Assembly (NCBI GenBank): GCA_902493535.1 | Contig: CABUQG010000001.1 | Location: 32,658-96,657 of the forward strand | Origin: an uncultured Collinsella sp. | GTDB taxonomy: Bacteria > Actinomycetota > Coriobacteriia > Coriobacteriales > Coriobacteriaceae | Direction of reading: 5' to 3' | Length of the DNA stretch: 64,000 bases | Part shown: in pieces, positions 10,498 through 19,267 of the stretch | Layout: each line of letters opens with the position of its first letter | How positions within the stretch are numbered: position 1 is the stretch's first letter | The notes under the pieces: model-generated | What the model was told of the DNA's origin: nothing | Databases searched by the model: none | The model's input: only the letters and a program-made list of their open reading frames with translations | Made by a program: the position numbers and the translations under genes

Positions 10498-11328
10498 ATG
10501 AGCGACGAAGAGCTCAAAAAGGTTGCCAACGAGGTAAGGAAGGGCATCGTCACCGGCGTGCACGCTGCCAAGTCCGGCCATCCGGGCGGTTCGCTCGGCG
10601 CTGCCGACATCATGACCTATCTGTACTTTGAGGAAATGAACGTCGACCCGGCCGATCCCCGCAAGGCCGACCGCGATCGTTTTGTGCTCTCCAAGGGCCA
10701 TTGCGCTCCGGGCCTGTACGCCGTGCTCGCTGAGCGCGGATTCTTCCCCAAGGAGGATCTCGAGACGCTGCGCCACATCGGCAGTCACCTGCAGGGTCAC
10801 CCCAACATGAACGACACCCCGGGCGTTGACATGTCTACCGGTTCGCTCGGCCAGGGCATCTCCGCCGCCGTGGGCATGGCCGTTGCCGCCAAGCACTGGG
10901 GCGACGACTATCGCACCTACGCCCTGCTGGGCGACGGCGAGAGCGAGGAGGGCCAGGTCTGGGAGGCCGCCATGTTTGCCGGCAACCAGCAGCTCGACAA
11001 CCTCTGCGTGATCGTCGACCATAACGGCCTGCAGATCGATGGCCCCGTCGAGGAGGTCAACGACCCCATGCCGCTCGCCGACAAGTTCCGCGCCTTCAAG
11101 TTCCATGTGGTGGAGCTCGCCGACGGCAACGACTTCGACCAGATCCGCGCCGCCTTTGCCGAGGCCCGCGCCACCAAGGGTCAGCCGACCGCCATTATCG
11201 CTGAGACCACGAAGGGCAAGGGCGTCTCCTTTATGGAGAACCAGGTGGGTTGGCACGGTAAGGCCCCCAACGATGAACAGTTTGAGCAGGCCATGGCAGA
11301 GCTCACGGCCGCCGGAGAGGAGCTCTAG
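10498..11328 (+). CDS. Transketolase, N-terminal (thiamine diphosphate-binding) subunit
   Basis: This 276-residue protein covers the pyrophosphate domain of transketolase. It has SGHPGGSLGAADIM near residue 23, LSKGHCAPGLYAVLA near 64, and the thiamine diphosphate motif GDGESEEGQVWEAAMFAGN near 143 ending in DHNGLQ. Together with the next gene it forms a heteromeric enzyme that moves two-carbon units between sugar phosphates in the non-oxidative pentose phosphate pathway. The ATG follows AAAGGAAGG. The 207-base upstream gap contains a weak AACCG/CGGTT hairpin and AT-rich promoter-like sequence. The next gene starts two bases after the stop. Confidence 0.95.
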   Translation: MSDEELKKVANEVRKGIVTGVHAAKSGHPGGSLGAADIMTYLYFEEMNVDPADPRKADRDRFVLSKGHCAPGLYAVLAERGFFPKEDLETLRHIGSHLQGHPNMNDTPGVDMSTGSLGQGISAAVGMAVAAKHWGDDYRTYALLGDGESEEGQVWEAAMFAGNQQLDNLCVIVDHNGLQIDGPVEEVNDPMPLADKFRAFKFHVVELADGNDFDQIRAAFAEARATKGQPTAIIAETTKGKGVSFMENQVGWHGKAPNDEQFEQAMAELTAAGEEL

Positions 11329-11329
11329 G

Positions 11330-12271
11330 ATGGCAGACGTCAAGAAAATCGCCACGCGCGTAAGCTACGGCGAGGCCCTCGTCGAGCTCGCCAACGAGCA
11401 CGATGACTTTGTGGTCCTCGACGCCGACCTGGCCGCCGCCACGCAGACCGGCAAGTTTAAGGCCGCGTGCCCCGACCGCTTCTTCGATGTGGGCATCGCC
11501 GAGAGCAACCTGATGGGTGTTGCCGCCGGTATCGCAACCACCGGCCGCGTCGCCTTCGCGAGCAGCTTTGCCATGTTTGCCGCCGGCCGCGCCTTTGAGC
11601 AGGTCCGCAACTCCATCGGCTATCCGCACCTTAACGTTAAGATCGGTGCCACGCACGCCGGTATCTCGGTGGGCGAGGATGGCGCCACGCACCAGTGCTG
11701 CGAGGATATCGCCCTCATGCGCGTCATCCCCGGCATGACCGTGATCGTTCCCGCCGACGACATCGAGGCCCGTGCCGTGACGCGCGCCGCCTACGAGTGC
11801 GACGGCCCCGTGTACATGCGCTTCGCCCGTCTGGCCTCGCCGGTTATCAACGACCCCGAGACCTACAAGTTCGAGGTGGGCAAGGGCATCGTCATGCGCG
11901 AGGGCACCGACGTCACCATCATCGCCTGCGGCCTGATGGTCGGCGAGGCGCTCGAGGCCGCTGAGCAGCTTGCTGCCGAGGGCATCGACGCCGAGGTCAT
12001 CAACATGCACACCATCAAGCCCATCGATGCCGACCTGATCGTCAGGAGCGCCACCAAGACCGGCCACGTCGTGACCGTCGAGGAGCATTCTGTAATCGGT
12101 GGCCTGGGCAGCGCCGTTGCCGACGTCCTGTGCGAGCAGTGCCCGACGCCCCTCAAGAAGATCGGCGTCAACGACACCTTTGGCGAGTCCGGCCCGGGTG
12201 CCGAGCTCTTGCACAAGTATGGCCTGGACGCCGCCAACATCGTGGCGACCACCAAGGAGTTCTTGGCCTAG
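11330..12271 (+). CDS. Transketolase, C-terminal subunit
   Basis: The 313-residue protein contains the pyrimidine-binding domain (DADLAAATQTGKF, FDVGIAESNLMGVAAGIA with the conserved catalytic Glu, and ASSFAMFAAGRAFEQVRN) and the C-terminal regulatory domain (TIKPIDADLI, TVEEHSVIGGLGSAV). The frame is open further upstream, but the ATG at 11330 overlaps nothing and directly follows the N-terminal subunit stop, with GGAGAGGAGC as ribosome-binding site. A split two-gene transketolase is common in Firmicutes and anaerobic actinobacteria. Transcription ends at the strong terminator 12320-12354. Confidence 0.95.
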   Translation: MADVKKIATRVSYGEALVELANEHDDFVVLDADLAAATQTGKFKAACPDRFFDVGIAESNLMGVAAGIATTGRVAFASSFAMFAAGRAFEQVRNSIGYPHLNVKIGATHAGISVGEDGATHQCCEDIALMRVIPGMTVIVPADDIEARAVTRAAYECDGPVYMRFARLASPVINDPETYKFEVGKGIVMREGTDVTIIACGLMVGEALEAAEQLAAEGIDAEVINMHTIKPIDADLIVRSATKTGHVVTVEEHSVIGGLGSAVADVLCEQCPTPLKKIGVNDTFGESGPGAELLHKYGLDAANIVATTKEFLA

Positions 12272-12319
12272 GACAAGACGAGGCAAAGCATCGCTTCAGC
12301 AACCGTATGCAATCCATAA

Positions 12320-12354
12320 CAGGGGCGTCCTCAAAGAGGACGCCCCTGTTTTTT
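12320..12354 (+). terminator. Intrinsic terminator of the transketolase operon
   Basis: CAGGGGCGTCCTC (12320-12332) and GAGGACGCCCCTG (12336-12348) pair perfectly over 13 bases with an AAA loop, followed by T6. Confidence 0.95.
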
Positions 12355-12493
12355 GTCGGCAACAAACAAATTAGGCCCGCACCAAGTAAGGGCTTTTTCC
12401 GGGAAACAGGCCCAGACCAGCAAAGTGCAATTCAGCCCCCAAGCACGGCGCTGCTGCACCCAAGTAAAACGCAGCGACCCCTTAGTTATCGCA

Positions 12494-12616
12494 GGCCGGA
12501 CACAGGGTTACTTTCCAAATCTTTCCGCAGGACGGAGGAGCCCCCGCCGCACGTAGTGCGCAGCGGAGGCTCCGACATGTCCGAGGACGATTTGGAAAGT
12601 AACCCTGTGTCCGGCC
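12494..12616. repeat. 123-base element with perfect 28-bp terminal inverted repeats
   Basis: Bases 12494-12521 and 12589-12616 are exact reverse complements. The 67 bases between them fold further (GGAGCC/GGCTCC and GCAC/GTGC). There is no T run and no open frame. It could be a miniature transposon-like element or a structured RNA; I do not recognise it. The rest of the gap 12355-12719 shows no gene. Confidence 0.7.
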
Positions 12617-12719
12617 GGAGGGACCCAAACACGGCCATGCTTCTTATGTGCAGCAAAGCTAATGCTGCTAAAATATTAAGCGCTCATGTAGTTTAAACGC
12701 ACGACGATAAGGAGCACCA

Positions 12720-13940
12720 GTGGGTAACCACTTCCGTACCTCCGGTGCGGGCGATGATGCCCCCAAGACGCAGACAGGCGTCCAGGGCAGTCGTTTCGCC
12801 GCTCCGGATTCAGAGGGCCAGCCTGTTGCTCAGGCCCCCGTTCAGCCGGCAGATCAGGCACAGCCGGCATCCGATCCCTTTGCCTACAATCCAACCAGCG
12901 ATGTCGCGCTTTCCGGCACGGCGGGTTTTGAGCCCGTTCAGGCCGTGACCGCTCGCGTGGAGCAGCCTCAGGCTGGTGCCGCCACGCCGCAGCCTACCAT
13001 GGCCGGCATTCCCGACCCCTTGGCCCCTGCGACGCCGGCTCCTCAGCCTGCGCAGTCCGGTCTCTTTGCCGCTATTCCCGACCCCACGCAGCCTGCTGCC
13101 CCGGTGGTCGAGAGCGATCAGGCAGCCGAGGTCGCAAGCCTCGATAACGCGCTCAACAACCCCGATTTTACGTCGGTGTTTGCGCCCATCGATCCGCAGG
13201 CCAGCCGCAAGAAGATGGCCAAGCAGGCCGGTGTCGAGCCCGTCATCCTTATGGAGCATGTCACCAAGATCTATCCGGCACAGCCCAACAAGCCTGCACT
13301 CGACGACATCAACATCGAGATCTATCCGGGCGAGTTCGTCTTCCTGGTCGGTCACTCCGGCTCGGGTAAGACCACGCTGCTGTCGACGCTCAACCGCGAC
13401 GTCAAGCCGACGAGCGGCCGCATCCTGGTTGCCGGTCAGGACCTCATGAAGATCAAGAACCTCAAGGTTCCGTTCCTGCGCCGCCAGATTGGCGCCGTGT
13501 TCCAGGACTTTAAGCTTCTGCCGCAAAAGACCGCCTACGAAAACGTGGCGTTTGCCCTGCAGTGCATCGGCAAGCCCAAGGGCGTCATTCGCAGCCAGGT
13601 GCCCGAGGTGCTGCGTCTGGTCGGCCTGGCCGATCAGATGGACTCGCTGCCCGACCAGCTTTCCGGTGGCGAGCAGCAGCGCGTTGCCGTCGCCCGCGCT
13701 ATGGTCAACCGTCCGCCGCTGCTGATCTGCGACGAGCCGACGGGCAACCTCGACCCGGCGATCTCGCTGGGCATCATGAAGCTGCTCGAGCGTATTAACC
13801 GCACCGGCACCACCGTGATCGTCGCCACGCACGACCGCGAGATGGTCGATAGCATGCACCGTCGCGTGATCGCCCTCGAGGGCGGCCACGTTATCCGCGA
13901 CCAGGAGAGGGGAGGTTACGGTAACTATGGCACCAACTAA
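12720..13940 (+). CDS. ftsE: Cell division ATP-binding protein FtsE with a long N-terminal extension
   Basis: Residues from about 176 are a standard FtsE ATPase: Walker A GHSGSGKTT near 211, Q-loop VFQDFKLLP, signature LSGGEQQRVAVARA near 314, and Walker B LLICDEPTGNLD. FtsE and FtsX form a membrane complex that activates peptidoglycan hydrolases at the division site. FtsE is usually about 230 residues. This frame adds about 175 residues rich in Pro, Ala, Gln and Asp, with no recognisable domain. The GTG at 12720 has AAGGAG seven bases before it, so the extension appears to be translated. An internal start near 13214 (MAKQAGVEPV) is the alternative. The gene overlaps ftsX by 14 bases. Confidence 0.92.
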   Translation: MGNHFRTSGAGDDAPKTQTGVQGSRFAAPDSEGQPVAQAPVQPADQAQPASDPFAYNPTSDVALSGTAGFEPVQAVTARVEQPQAGAATPQPTMAGIPDPLAPATPAPQPAQSGLFAAIPDPTQPAAPVVESDQAAEVASLDNALNNPDFTSVFAPIDPQASRKKMAKQAGVEPVILMEHVTKIYPAQPNKPALDDINIEIYPGEFVFLVGHSGSGKTTLLSTLNRDVKPTSGRILVAGQDLMKIKNLKVPFLRRQIGAVFQDFKLLPQKTAYENVAFALQCIGKPKGVIRSQVPEVLRLVGLADQMDSLPDQLSGGEQQRVAVARAMVNRPPLLICDEPTGNLDPAISLGIMKLLERINRTGTTVIVATHDREMVDSMHRRVIALEGGHVIRDQERGGYGNYGTN

Positions 13941-14847
13941 CGTGGGCTACTCCTTCAAAGAGGCAATCAGCCACTTCTTCCGTAACTGGACTACCTCGCT
14001 CGGCGCCGTCATCACGATCTTCCTTTCGCTGTTTATCATCGGCCTGTTCATCATGGGCTCCGCGATGCTGAACTCCGTGATCGGTACCGTCGAGGATCAG
14101 GTTGTCATCAACGCGTTCATTAGCGATGACGCTGATCAGGCCGATGTTCAGGCTTTTGAGGCCGAACTTAAGACGTGGAATAACGTCAAGTCCGTGACCT
14201 ATAAGGACAAGGACGACGCGCTGGCCGAGTATACGAGCAAGATGTCGGGCAACGCCGACGCCACCATGAGCGCGCTCGACGGCCAGAACCCGCTGCCCGC
14301 CTCGTTTGCGATTGAGATGGACGATCCGTCTCAGGTCGAGAGCACGGCCAAGAAGCTCAAGAAGAATGCCGACTTCCAAAAGATCGCGGACGACGGCGAC
14401 GTCAACGCGAGCGTGCTGTACGGCCAGGAGGAAGTGAGCCGCCTGTTCCAGGTGACCAACTACATCCGCATTGCCGCCGTGGTGCTCGTTGGCCTTCTGA
14501 CCTTTATCGCATTCATCTTCATCAACAACACGATTCGCCTGTCCATCACGGCGCGTCGTCGTGAGATTGCGATTATGCGTCTGGTCGGCGCCAGCAACGG
14601 CTTCATTCGCGGCCCGTTTATCACCGAGGGCGTACTGCAGGCCATTTTGGGCTCGCTGCTTTCCATCGGCGTTCTGGAGCTGCTGCGCAATCTGATGATT
14701 CCGCGTCTGCAGGAGAGCATCGGCTGGATGTCGTTTGCCCTGCCGACGCAGTACTACCTGGTGACCTATGCTGCGCTGATTCTGGTCGGCGTGATTATCG
14801 GTCTCTTTGGTTCTGCCATTGCCATGCGCCGCTACCTGCGCGTGTAG
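13927..14847 (+). CDS. ftsX: Cell division protein FtsX
   Basis: The 306-residue membrane partner of FtsE has a first membrane helix at about residues 20-45 and an extracellular domain to about 175, the region that contacts hydrolases in the family. Three further helices follow (from AAVVLVGLLTFIAFIFI onward), with the FtsX/MacB signature RRREIAIMRLVGASNGFIRGPF between them. Its ATG lies 14 bases inside ftsE after AGGAGAGGGGAGG, so the two subunits are translationally coupled. A terminator follows at 14873. Confidence 0.95.
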   Translation: MAPTNVGYSFKEAISHFFRNWTTSLGAVITIFLSLFIIGLFIMGSAMLNSVIGTVEDQVVINAFISDDADQADVQAFEAELKTWNNVKSVTYKDKDDALAEYTSKMSGNADATMSALDGQNPLPASFAIEMDDPSQVESTAKKLKKNADFQKIADDGDVNASVLYGQEEVSRLFQVTNYIRIAAVVLVGLLTFIAFIFINNTIRLSITARRREIAIMRLVGASNGFIRGPFITEGVLQAILGSLLSIGVLELLRNLMIPRLQESIGWMSFALPTQYYLVTYAALILVGVIIGLFGSAIAMRRYLRV

Positions 14848-14872
14848 GCATGCCTGGAATTCATCCCTTCCA

Positions 14873-14906
14873 ACGGGTCGTCTCTTATGGGGCGGCCCGT
14901 TTTTTG
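14873..14906 (+). terminator. Intrinsic terminator of ftsEX
   Basis: ACGGGtCG pairs with CGgCCCGT across a 12-base loop, followed by T6. Confidence 0.8.
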
Positions 14907-14982
14907 ATTCCTAGGGGACGGCAGGAAAGCGAATCATTTGGGTAGACTCTTTGGAGTTCGCAATCGATAGTTAGGAGGCGCC

Positions 14983-17118
14983 ATGGGGCGCAATAACAAG
15001 CATAAGCGTGGAGCTCGCAATCAGCGCGGGCCGGTGCGCAGCGAACGCCGTCCGAGCCTGACCGGGCGCGTGCAGCTCCATGAGCACAGTGCCTATGTCA
15101 TAACCGAGAATGGCGACTACAAGGTCATGGGCCGCGGCAAGCGCGAGATTATGGATGGCGATACCGTTGCCGTGAGCATTAAGAACAGCCCGCACGGTGA
15201 GCGGCGCGCCGTGATCGAAGGCGTGGTTGAGCGCGCAGCCATAAGCGTGGTGGGTACGTACCAGACCGCCGGTCCGCTTGGTGTGATTGAGCCGCTCGAT
15301 TCGCGCCTGAAGGCCGACTTCTTCATTTTGCCCGAGGATACCTCGGCGGATCGTCTGGGTGTCCACCCGGGTGATGCCGTTGTCGCGCGCATTTTGACCT
15401 ACCCGACGCGCCTGGAATCGGGCACCGTGACGATCGAACGCCGCATTGGCGGAGATGACGCGCCCGATTTGGGCGTTCAATATGTGATGGCGCGTTACGG
15501 CTATACCGATAGCTATCCCGAGGCCGCGCTAGACGAGGCCGAGGGGCTTTCGCTCGATGTGTCCGCGGCGCTTAGGGACCCGCTCCGCCGCGATCTGCGC
15601 GACCGCTTTGTCATCACGATCGACCCGGTCGACGCGCGCGACTTTGACGATGCCATTTCGCTGGAGCGCACGCCCGAGGGTGGCTACAAGCTGGGTGTGC
15701 ATATCGCCGACGTTTCACACTATGTGGCTTGGGACGGGCATATCGATCTTGAGGCTCGCCATCGTACGACATCGGTGTATCTGGCCGATCGTGTGCTTCC
15801 CATGCTGCCCGAACGCCTGTCCAATGACCTGTGCTCGCTTCGCCCTGACGAGGACCGTCTTGCGTTTACCGTCGATATCGAGCTCGATGCACAGGGTCGC
15901 GTGCGGCATTACGATCCATACCCCAGTGTGATTCGCTCGCGTGTGCGTATGGACTATGACGGCGCCGAGGCGCTGCTGGTGCGTGCCGGCGCGGTTGAGT
16001 ATTCGGTGCTGGAGGGTGCAGCCGAGGATGTTGCGGCTGCCGAGACCTCGCGCGAGGAAGCGCTTGAGCGCGGCCTTGCGTGCGAGGAGGCCGCCCGCGG
16101 CTACAACATCGACCTCGGCGATTTTCTTGTCGCCGCTAACGAACTCGCCGAACTTCGCCGTCGTATTCGTCGCGCCCGCGGCTCAGTCGATTTTGACACG
16201 GCCGAGATTCGCGCTCTATTGGATGAGGACGGAGTGCCCGTGCAGATTGTGGCGCGTGAGCGTTCGTGTGCCACGTCGCTTATCGAGGAAGCCATGCTGC
16301 TCGCCAACGAGTGCGTTGCAGAGTGGCTGGCAGACCGTGATATCGAGGCCTGCTATCGCGTGCATGAGGATCCGAGCCCCGATAGCCTGCACGGTGCTGC
16401 CGTTGCGCTGGCGCAGCTAGGCATCATCGACGATCGCCGTGCTGCCGGTATTGCCCTGGGGAGCCCCGATGAGCTGCAGGCTGCAGTTGATGCTGCCGCC
16501 GGTACGGCCAACGCACCGCTCGTTAACACGCTGCTTCTGCGCAGCATGCAGCGCGCGCTGTACAAGCCGCGCAACGAGGGCCACTTTGCGCTCGCCGCGC
16601 CGTGCTACTGCCACTTTACGAGTCCCATCCGTCGCTACCCCGATCTGGTGGTGCACCGCGTGCTCAAACTGCAGTTGGCCTATGAGCAGCTCGGCGGCAA
16701 GGACGCCTTGGTCCGTACGCCGTGGCTGATCGGCAAGGGGCGCGAGTCGCTGCCGCGCATTCTGCCGCAGATCTGCCGCGCATGTAGCGATGCCGAGCGC
16801 GCGGCAGATGCCGCCAGCCATGCGACGCAAAAGATCAAGATTGCCCAGTACTATGAGGATCGCCTGGGCGAGCGCTATGCCGGAACCGTCTCGTGGGTTA
16901 GCAGCATGGGCCTCTTTGTGCGCTTGGACCTGACGCAGGTCGAAGGCTTGGTTTCGATTAAGAGCCTGGGCAACGAGTGGTTCGAGTTCGACGAGGACGC
17001 GCTTACTCTGACGGGCGCCGACACAGGCACCCGTTACGAGCTGGGGCAGCGCGTGATTATCGAGGTCTCACGTGTCAATACCACGCGTGGGCACTTGGAC
17101 TTCAAGCTTATCCATTAG
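14983..17118 (+). CDS. rnr: Ribonuclease R (RNase II/R family)
   Basis: This 711-residue 3'-5' exoribonuclease degrades structured RNA and, with SmpB-tmRNA, defective messages. The RNB catalytic core starts near residue 205 with DPVDARDFDDAISLE, whose Asp residues bind Mg. It contains HIADVSHYV, the LPERLSNDLCSL block, and HFTSPIRRYPDLVVHR. A cold-shock-like domain (residues about 25-85) and a C-terminal S1 domain (from YAGTVSWVSSMGLFVRL) flank it. The ATG follows AGGAGG. In many bacteria rnr is followed directly by smpB; here smpB lies 4 kb away, behind a recombinase, three small genes and two tRNAs. Confidence 0.95.
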   Translation: MGRNNKHKRGARNQRGPVRSERRPSLTGRVQLHEHSAYVITENGDYKVMGRGKREIMDGDTVAVSIKNSPHGERRAVIEGVVERAAISVVGTYQTAGPLGVIEPLDSRLKADFFILPEDTSADRLGVHPGDAVVARILTYPTRLESGTVTIERRIGGDDAPDLGVQYVMARYGYTDSYPEAALDEAEGLSLDVSAALRDPLRRDLRDRFVITIDPVDARDFDDAISLERTPEGGYKLGVHIADVSHYVAWDGHIDLEARHRTTSVYLADRVLPMLPERLSNDLCSLRPDEDRLAFTVDIELDAQGRVRHYDPYPSVIRSRVRMDYDGAEALLVRAGAVEYSVLEGAAEDVAAAETSREEALERGLACEEAARGYNIDLGDFLVAANELAELRRRIRRARGSVDFDTAEIRALLDEDGVPVQIVARERSCATSLIEEAMLLANECVAEWLADRDIEACYRVHEDPSPDSLHGAAVALAQLGIIDDRRAAGIALGSPDELQAAVDAAAGTANAPLVNTLLLRSMQRALYKPRNEGHFALAAPCYCHFTSPIRRYPDLVVHRVLKLQLAYEQLGGKDALVRTPWLIGKGRESLPRILPQICRACSDAERAADAASHATQKIKIAQYYEDRLGERYAGTVSWVSSMGLFVRLDLTQVEGLVSIKSLGNEWFEFDEDALTLTGADTGTRYELGQRVIIEVSRVNTTRGHLDFKLIH

Positions 17119-17143
17119 CCAAATCCCGACCGATGGTGGGGGA

Positions 17144-17175
17144 GCGGAGGGCGGCCTTTCGGGACCGCCCTCCGC
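17144..17175 (+). terminator. Hairpin terminator of rnr
   Basis: GCGGAGGGCGG and CCGCCCTCCGC pair around CCTTTCGGGA. No long T run follows, so efficiency is uncertain. Confidence 0.65.
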
Positions 17176-17239
17176 ATTTGAATCGTGGCTACCTTGCCGT
17201 CTGCTCGGCCGCCCGCTTACCTGCTATTTGAGAGGTAGA

Positions 17240-17274
17240 ACCTACCAAAATAAACCTGTCCCTTTTTGGCAGGT
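17240..17274. repeat. AACCTGTCCC palindrome, family 3, copy 2
   Basis: ACCTACCA and TGGCAGGT flank AAAATAAACCTGTCCC, matching the copy at 5114-5148 in layout and length (35 bases). It lies 21 bases before the recombinase start. Confidence 0.75.
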
Positions 17275-17295
17275 TTACAAGAAAGCGGGGATGAG

Positions 17296-17901
17296 ATGGC
17301 GACGGTGTACGGTTATGCGCGGGTGAGTTCGCGCGATCAGAACATTAATCGGCAGCTGGATGCGCTGGGCGCCTATGGCGTGGGCTCGGCGAATATTTAT
17401 GCCGACCATGCGAGCGGCAAGGACTTCGATCGGCCGCATTATCGCGAGCTGTTGCACGTCCTGGGAGACGGGGACGTGCTGGTGGTGCTTTCTATCGACC
17501 GACTTGGTCGTAATTACTCCGAGATTCTTGAGGAATGGCGACGCATTACCAAGGAGCTCGGGGTTGCCATTGTGGTGTTGGACATGCCATTGCTTGACAC
17601 GCGCGCCAGGGCCAGCGGCGCGCCGGATGTGACCAACACCCTGATTGCCGATATTGTGCTGCAACTGCTGAGCTACGTGGCGCAGGTGGAGCGCGAGAAT
17701 ATCCATCGGCGCCAGGCGGAGGGAATTGCAGCGGCGCGGGCGCGAGGGGTCCGTTTCGGTCGACCTCGCAAGCCATGCCCTCCTCAGTTTGAGCTGGTGC
17801 GCGATAGCTATGAGGCGGGCGATATTACCCGCAGCCAGGCAGCAAAGTGCCTGGGCGTGTGCGTGGGGACGTTCGATCGCTGGATGCGCGAGGCGGGGTA
17901 G
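17296..17901 (+). CDS. Serine recombinase (resolvase/invertase family)
   Basis: This 201-residue site-specific recombinase has the catalytic domain start VYGYARVSSRDQN, with nucleophile Ser11 and Arg9, and the active-site arginines in SIDRLGRNY. A long helix (VAQVERENIHRRQAEGI) leads to a C-terminal helix-turn-helix that begins RGVRFGRPRK and contains RSQAAKCLGVCVGTFDRWM. Resolvases and invertases join or invert DNA between short sites. No inverted sites flanking a promoter or gene cassette were recognised nearby. It begins the accessory patch that separates rnr from smpB. The ATG at 17296 was chosen; the frame is open upstream to 17266. Confidence 0.92.
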   Translation: MATVYGYARVSSRDQNINRQLDALGAYGVGSANIYADHASGKDFDRPHYRELLHVLGDGDVLVVLSIDRLGRNYSEILEEWRRITKELGVAIVVLDMPLLDTRARASGAPDVTNTLIADIVLQLLSYVAQVERENIHRRQAEGIAAARARGVRFGRPRKPCPPQFELVRDSYEAGDITRSQAAKCLGVCVGTFDRWMREAG

Positions 17902-18007
17902 GGGTTTGCGTCGCTTCGTCGCTTCCTGTTGCGATTCAAATTTTGATACGGTGACGATGTCATTTGGGGCTACACTCGCTCATATTTAAAAAGACGGAGG
18001 TTGGCCT

Positions 18008-18589
18008 TTGGCGCACATGAAGAAAATAATCGGGTGGACCGCGATCGCTCTGTTCGCCGCAACGCTGGCGGGCATCTGGGTGCTGACGGAGCAAAACGCA
18101 GTGCAGACGTCGTTGCTGAGCGAGTCCACCGCGCGCGTGGTGGAGGGTCAGGCTGCGAGCGTTCAGGCTACCGGCATCACGGGTGAAACTCAGGCGGGGG
18201 ACGGCATGACTGAGAGTACCAATCCGGCTGCCTCGACGGTCCAGCCTGGTCGACTTGCTTCCATTCGCATGTGGGTAGGCGCAAACGTCCGTCGCGTCGC
18301 CCATACCGTAGAGTTTTTCTTCGTCGGATTGTTCGCCTCGGTGATCGTGGTCTGCTTTTCCAGGCGTCCATGGAGTGTGTGTTCCCGTTGCGTGCCTGTG
18401 TTTCTCTTTTGCGCTGCCTGCTCCGTTGGCGACCAGGTGCATAAGATCTTTGTTCCCGGCAGGCATTTCGACGTTATCGATTTAGGATTCGATGCTGCGG
18501 GCTATGTCACCGCCATGCTGTTGGTATTGCTGGCAGCGGCGTTGGTGCGCCATGCGACTCGGCCGATCGGCGCCCATGCGAGGCGCTAG
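18008..18589 (+). CDS. VanZ-like family membrane protein
   Basis: The 193-residue protein has an N-terminal hydrophobic segment (IIGWTAIALFAATLAGIWVL), a variable Ser/Thr/Gln-rich stretch, and then VanZ-like features. These are HTVEFFFVGLF, the SVGDQVHKIFVPGRHFDVIDLGFDAAGY block (the family's acidic, His-Gln/Lys and PGR motif) and a last helix. VanZ was named for low-level teicoplanin resistance; the function of most relatives is unknown. I chose the TTG at 18008 because GGAGG lies seven bases before it. The ATG at 18017 is 16 bases from that site. Confidence 0.75.
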   Translation: MAHMKKIIGWTAIALFAATLAGIWVLTEQNAVQTSLLSESTARVVEGQAASVQATGITGETQAGDGMTESTNPAASTVQPGRLASIRMWVGANVRRVAHTVEFFFVGLFASVIVVCFSRRPWSVCSRCVPVFLFCAACSVGDQVHKIFVPGRHFDVIDLGFDAAGYVTAMLLVLLAAALVRHATRPIGAHARR

Positions 18590-18711
18590 CCTTAAGACGA
18601 GACATCGCGACTGCCTATGCTTCGACATTGACTACAATAACGGCTGCAATCGCGAGTGGTCGTCGATGTGCAGTTTTCCAGACACCTGTTTTCTCTAAGA
18701 AAGGAAATCCC

Positions 18712-19071
18712 ATGGCGGTATTGTTTGTTGAATATCCCAAGTGCTCGACCTGTAAGAAGGCCAAGGCATGGCTGGACGAACATGGGGTAGAGTATATCGA
18801 TCGCGATATCGTTTTGGACAATCCCACGGCTGATGAGCTTGCGACCTGGATTGCTCGTTCGGGGCTGCCGGTGCGGCGCTTCTTTAATTCGTCGGGCATG
18901 AAATATCGAGAGCTGGGCCTGAAGGCGCGTCTGGATGCGGGCATGACGGATCGGGAGTGCTACGAGCTGCTGGCGACCGACGGCATGCTGGTCAAGCGTC
19001 CGCTGCTGGTGGGCGACGACTTTGCGATTCCCGGCTTTAGGGAAGCGGCTTGGGCCGAGGCGTTGCTGTAG
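18712..19071 (+). CDS. ArsC/Spx/YffB family thioredoxin-fold protein
   Basis: The 119-residue protein begins with a thioredoxin-like fold carrying CSTCKKA (Cys11 and Cys14) and has KRPLLVGDD near residue 95, both typical of the ArsC/Spx group. Members annotated as arsenate reductase often lack proof of that activity. The RPLL motif and CxxC fit the YffB/YusI-like or Spx-like branch, so a thiol-redox role is the safer statement. The ATG at 18712 is preceded by AAAGGAAATCCC. The frame extends 28 codons upstream but without a ribosome-binding site. Confidence 0.82.
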   Translation: MAVLFVEYPKCSTCKKAKAWLDEHGVEYIDRDIVLDNPTADELATWIARSGLPVRRFFNSSGMKYRELGLKARLDAGMTDRECYELLATDGMLVKRPLLVGDDFAIPGFREAAWAEALL

Positions 19072-19078
19072 CGGCTGC

Positions 19079-19252
19079 GGAAAGTGCGACCCGGAATTCG
19101 CTTCCAGAATGGGATGCGCTTTCCCAAAGTGGCCGGTTGCGGAAAGCACGTCCCATTCTGAGCTTCGATTGTGGGACACGGTTTCCGGTTGAGGGCTCGA
19201 CGGGAAAGTGGGGACCAGTTTGAGCTTGAAATCTGGGACGCACTTTCCGCCG
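19079..19252. repeat. Three tandem GGAAAG...CTTTCC palindromes, family 6
   Basis: Units at 19079-19124, 19139-19188 and 19201-19252 each begin with GGAAAG-N8 or similar ending in CCC and close with GGGA-N4-TTTCC. The arms are imperfect and the 18-20 base loops share the word AGCTT in units 2 and 3. The array lies between two convergent genes and starts eight bases after the ArsC-like gene stop. Confidence 0.7.
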
Positions 19253-19267
19253 GCGGGCCTGCCCCAG

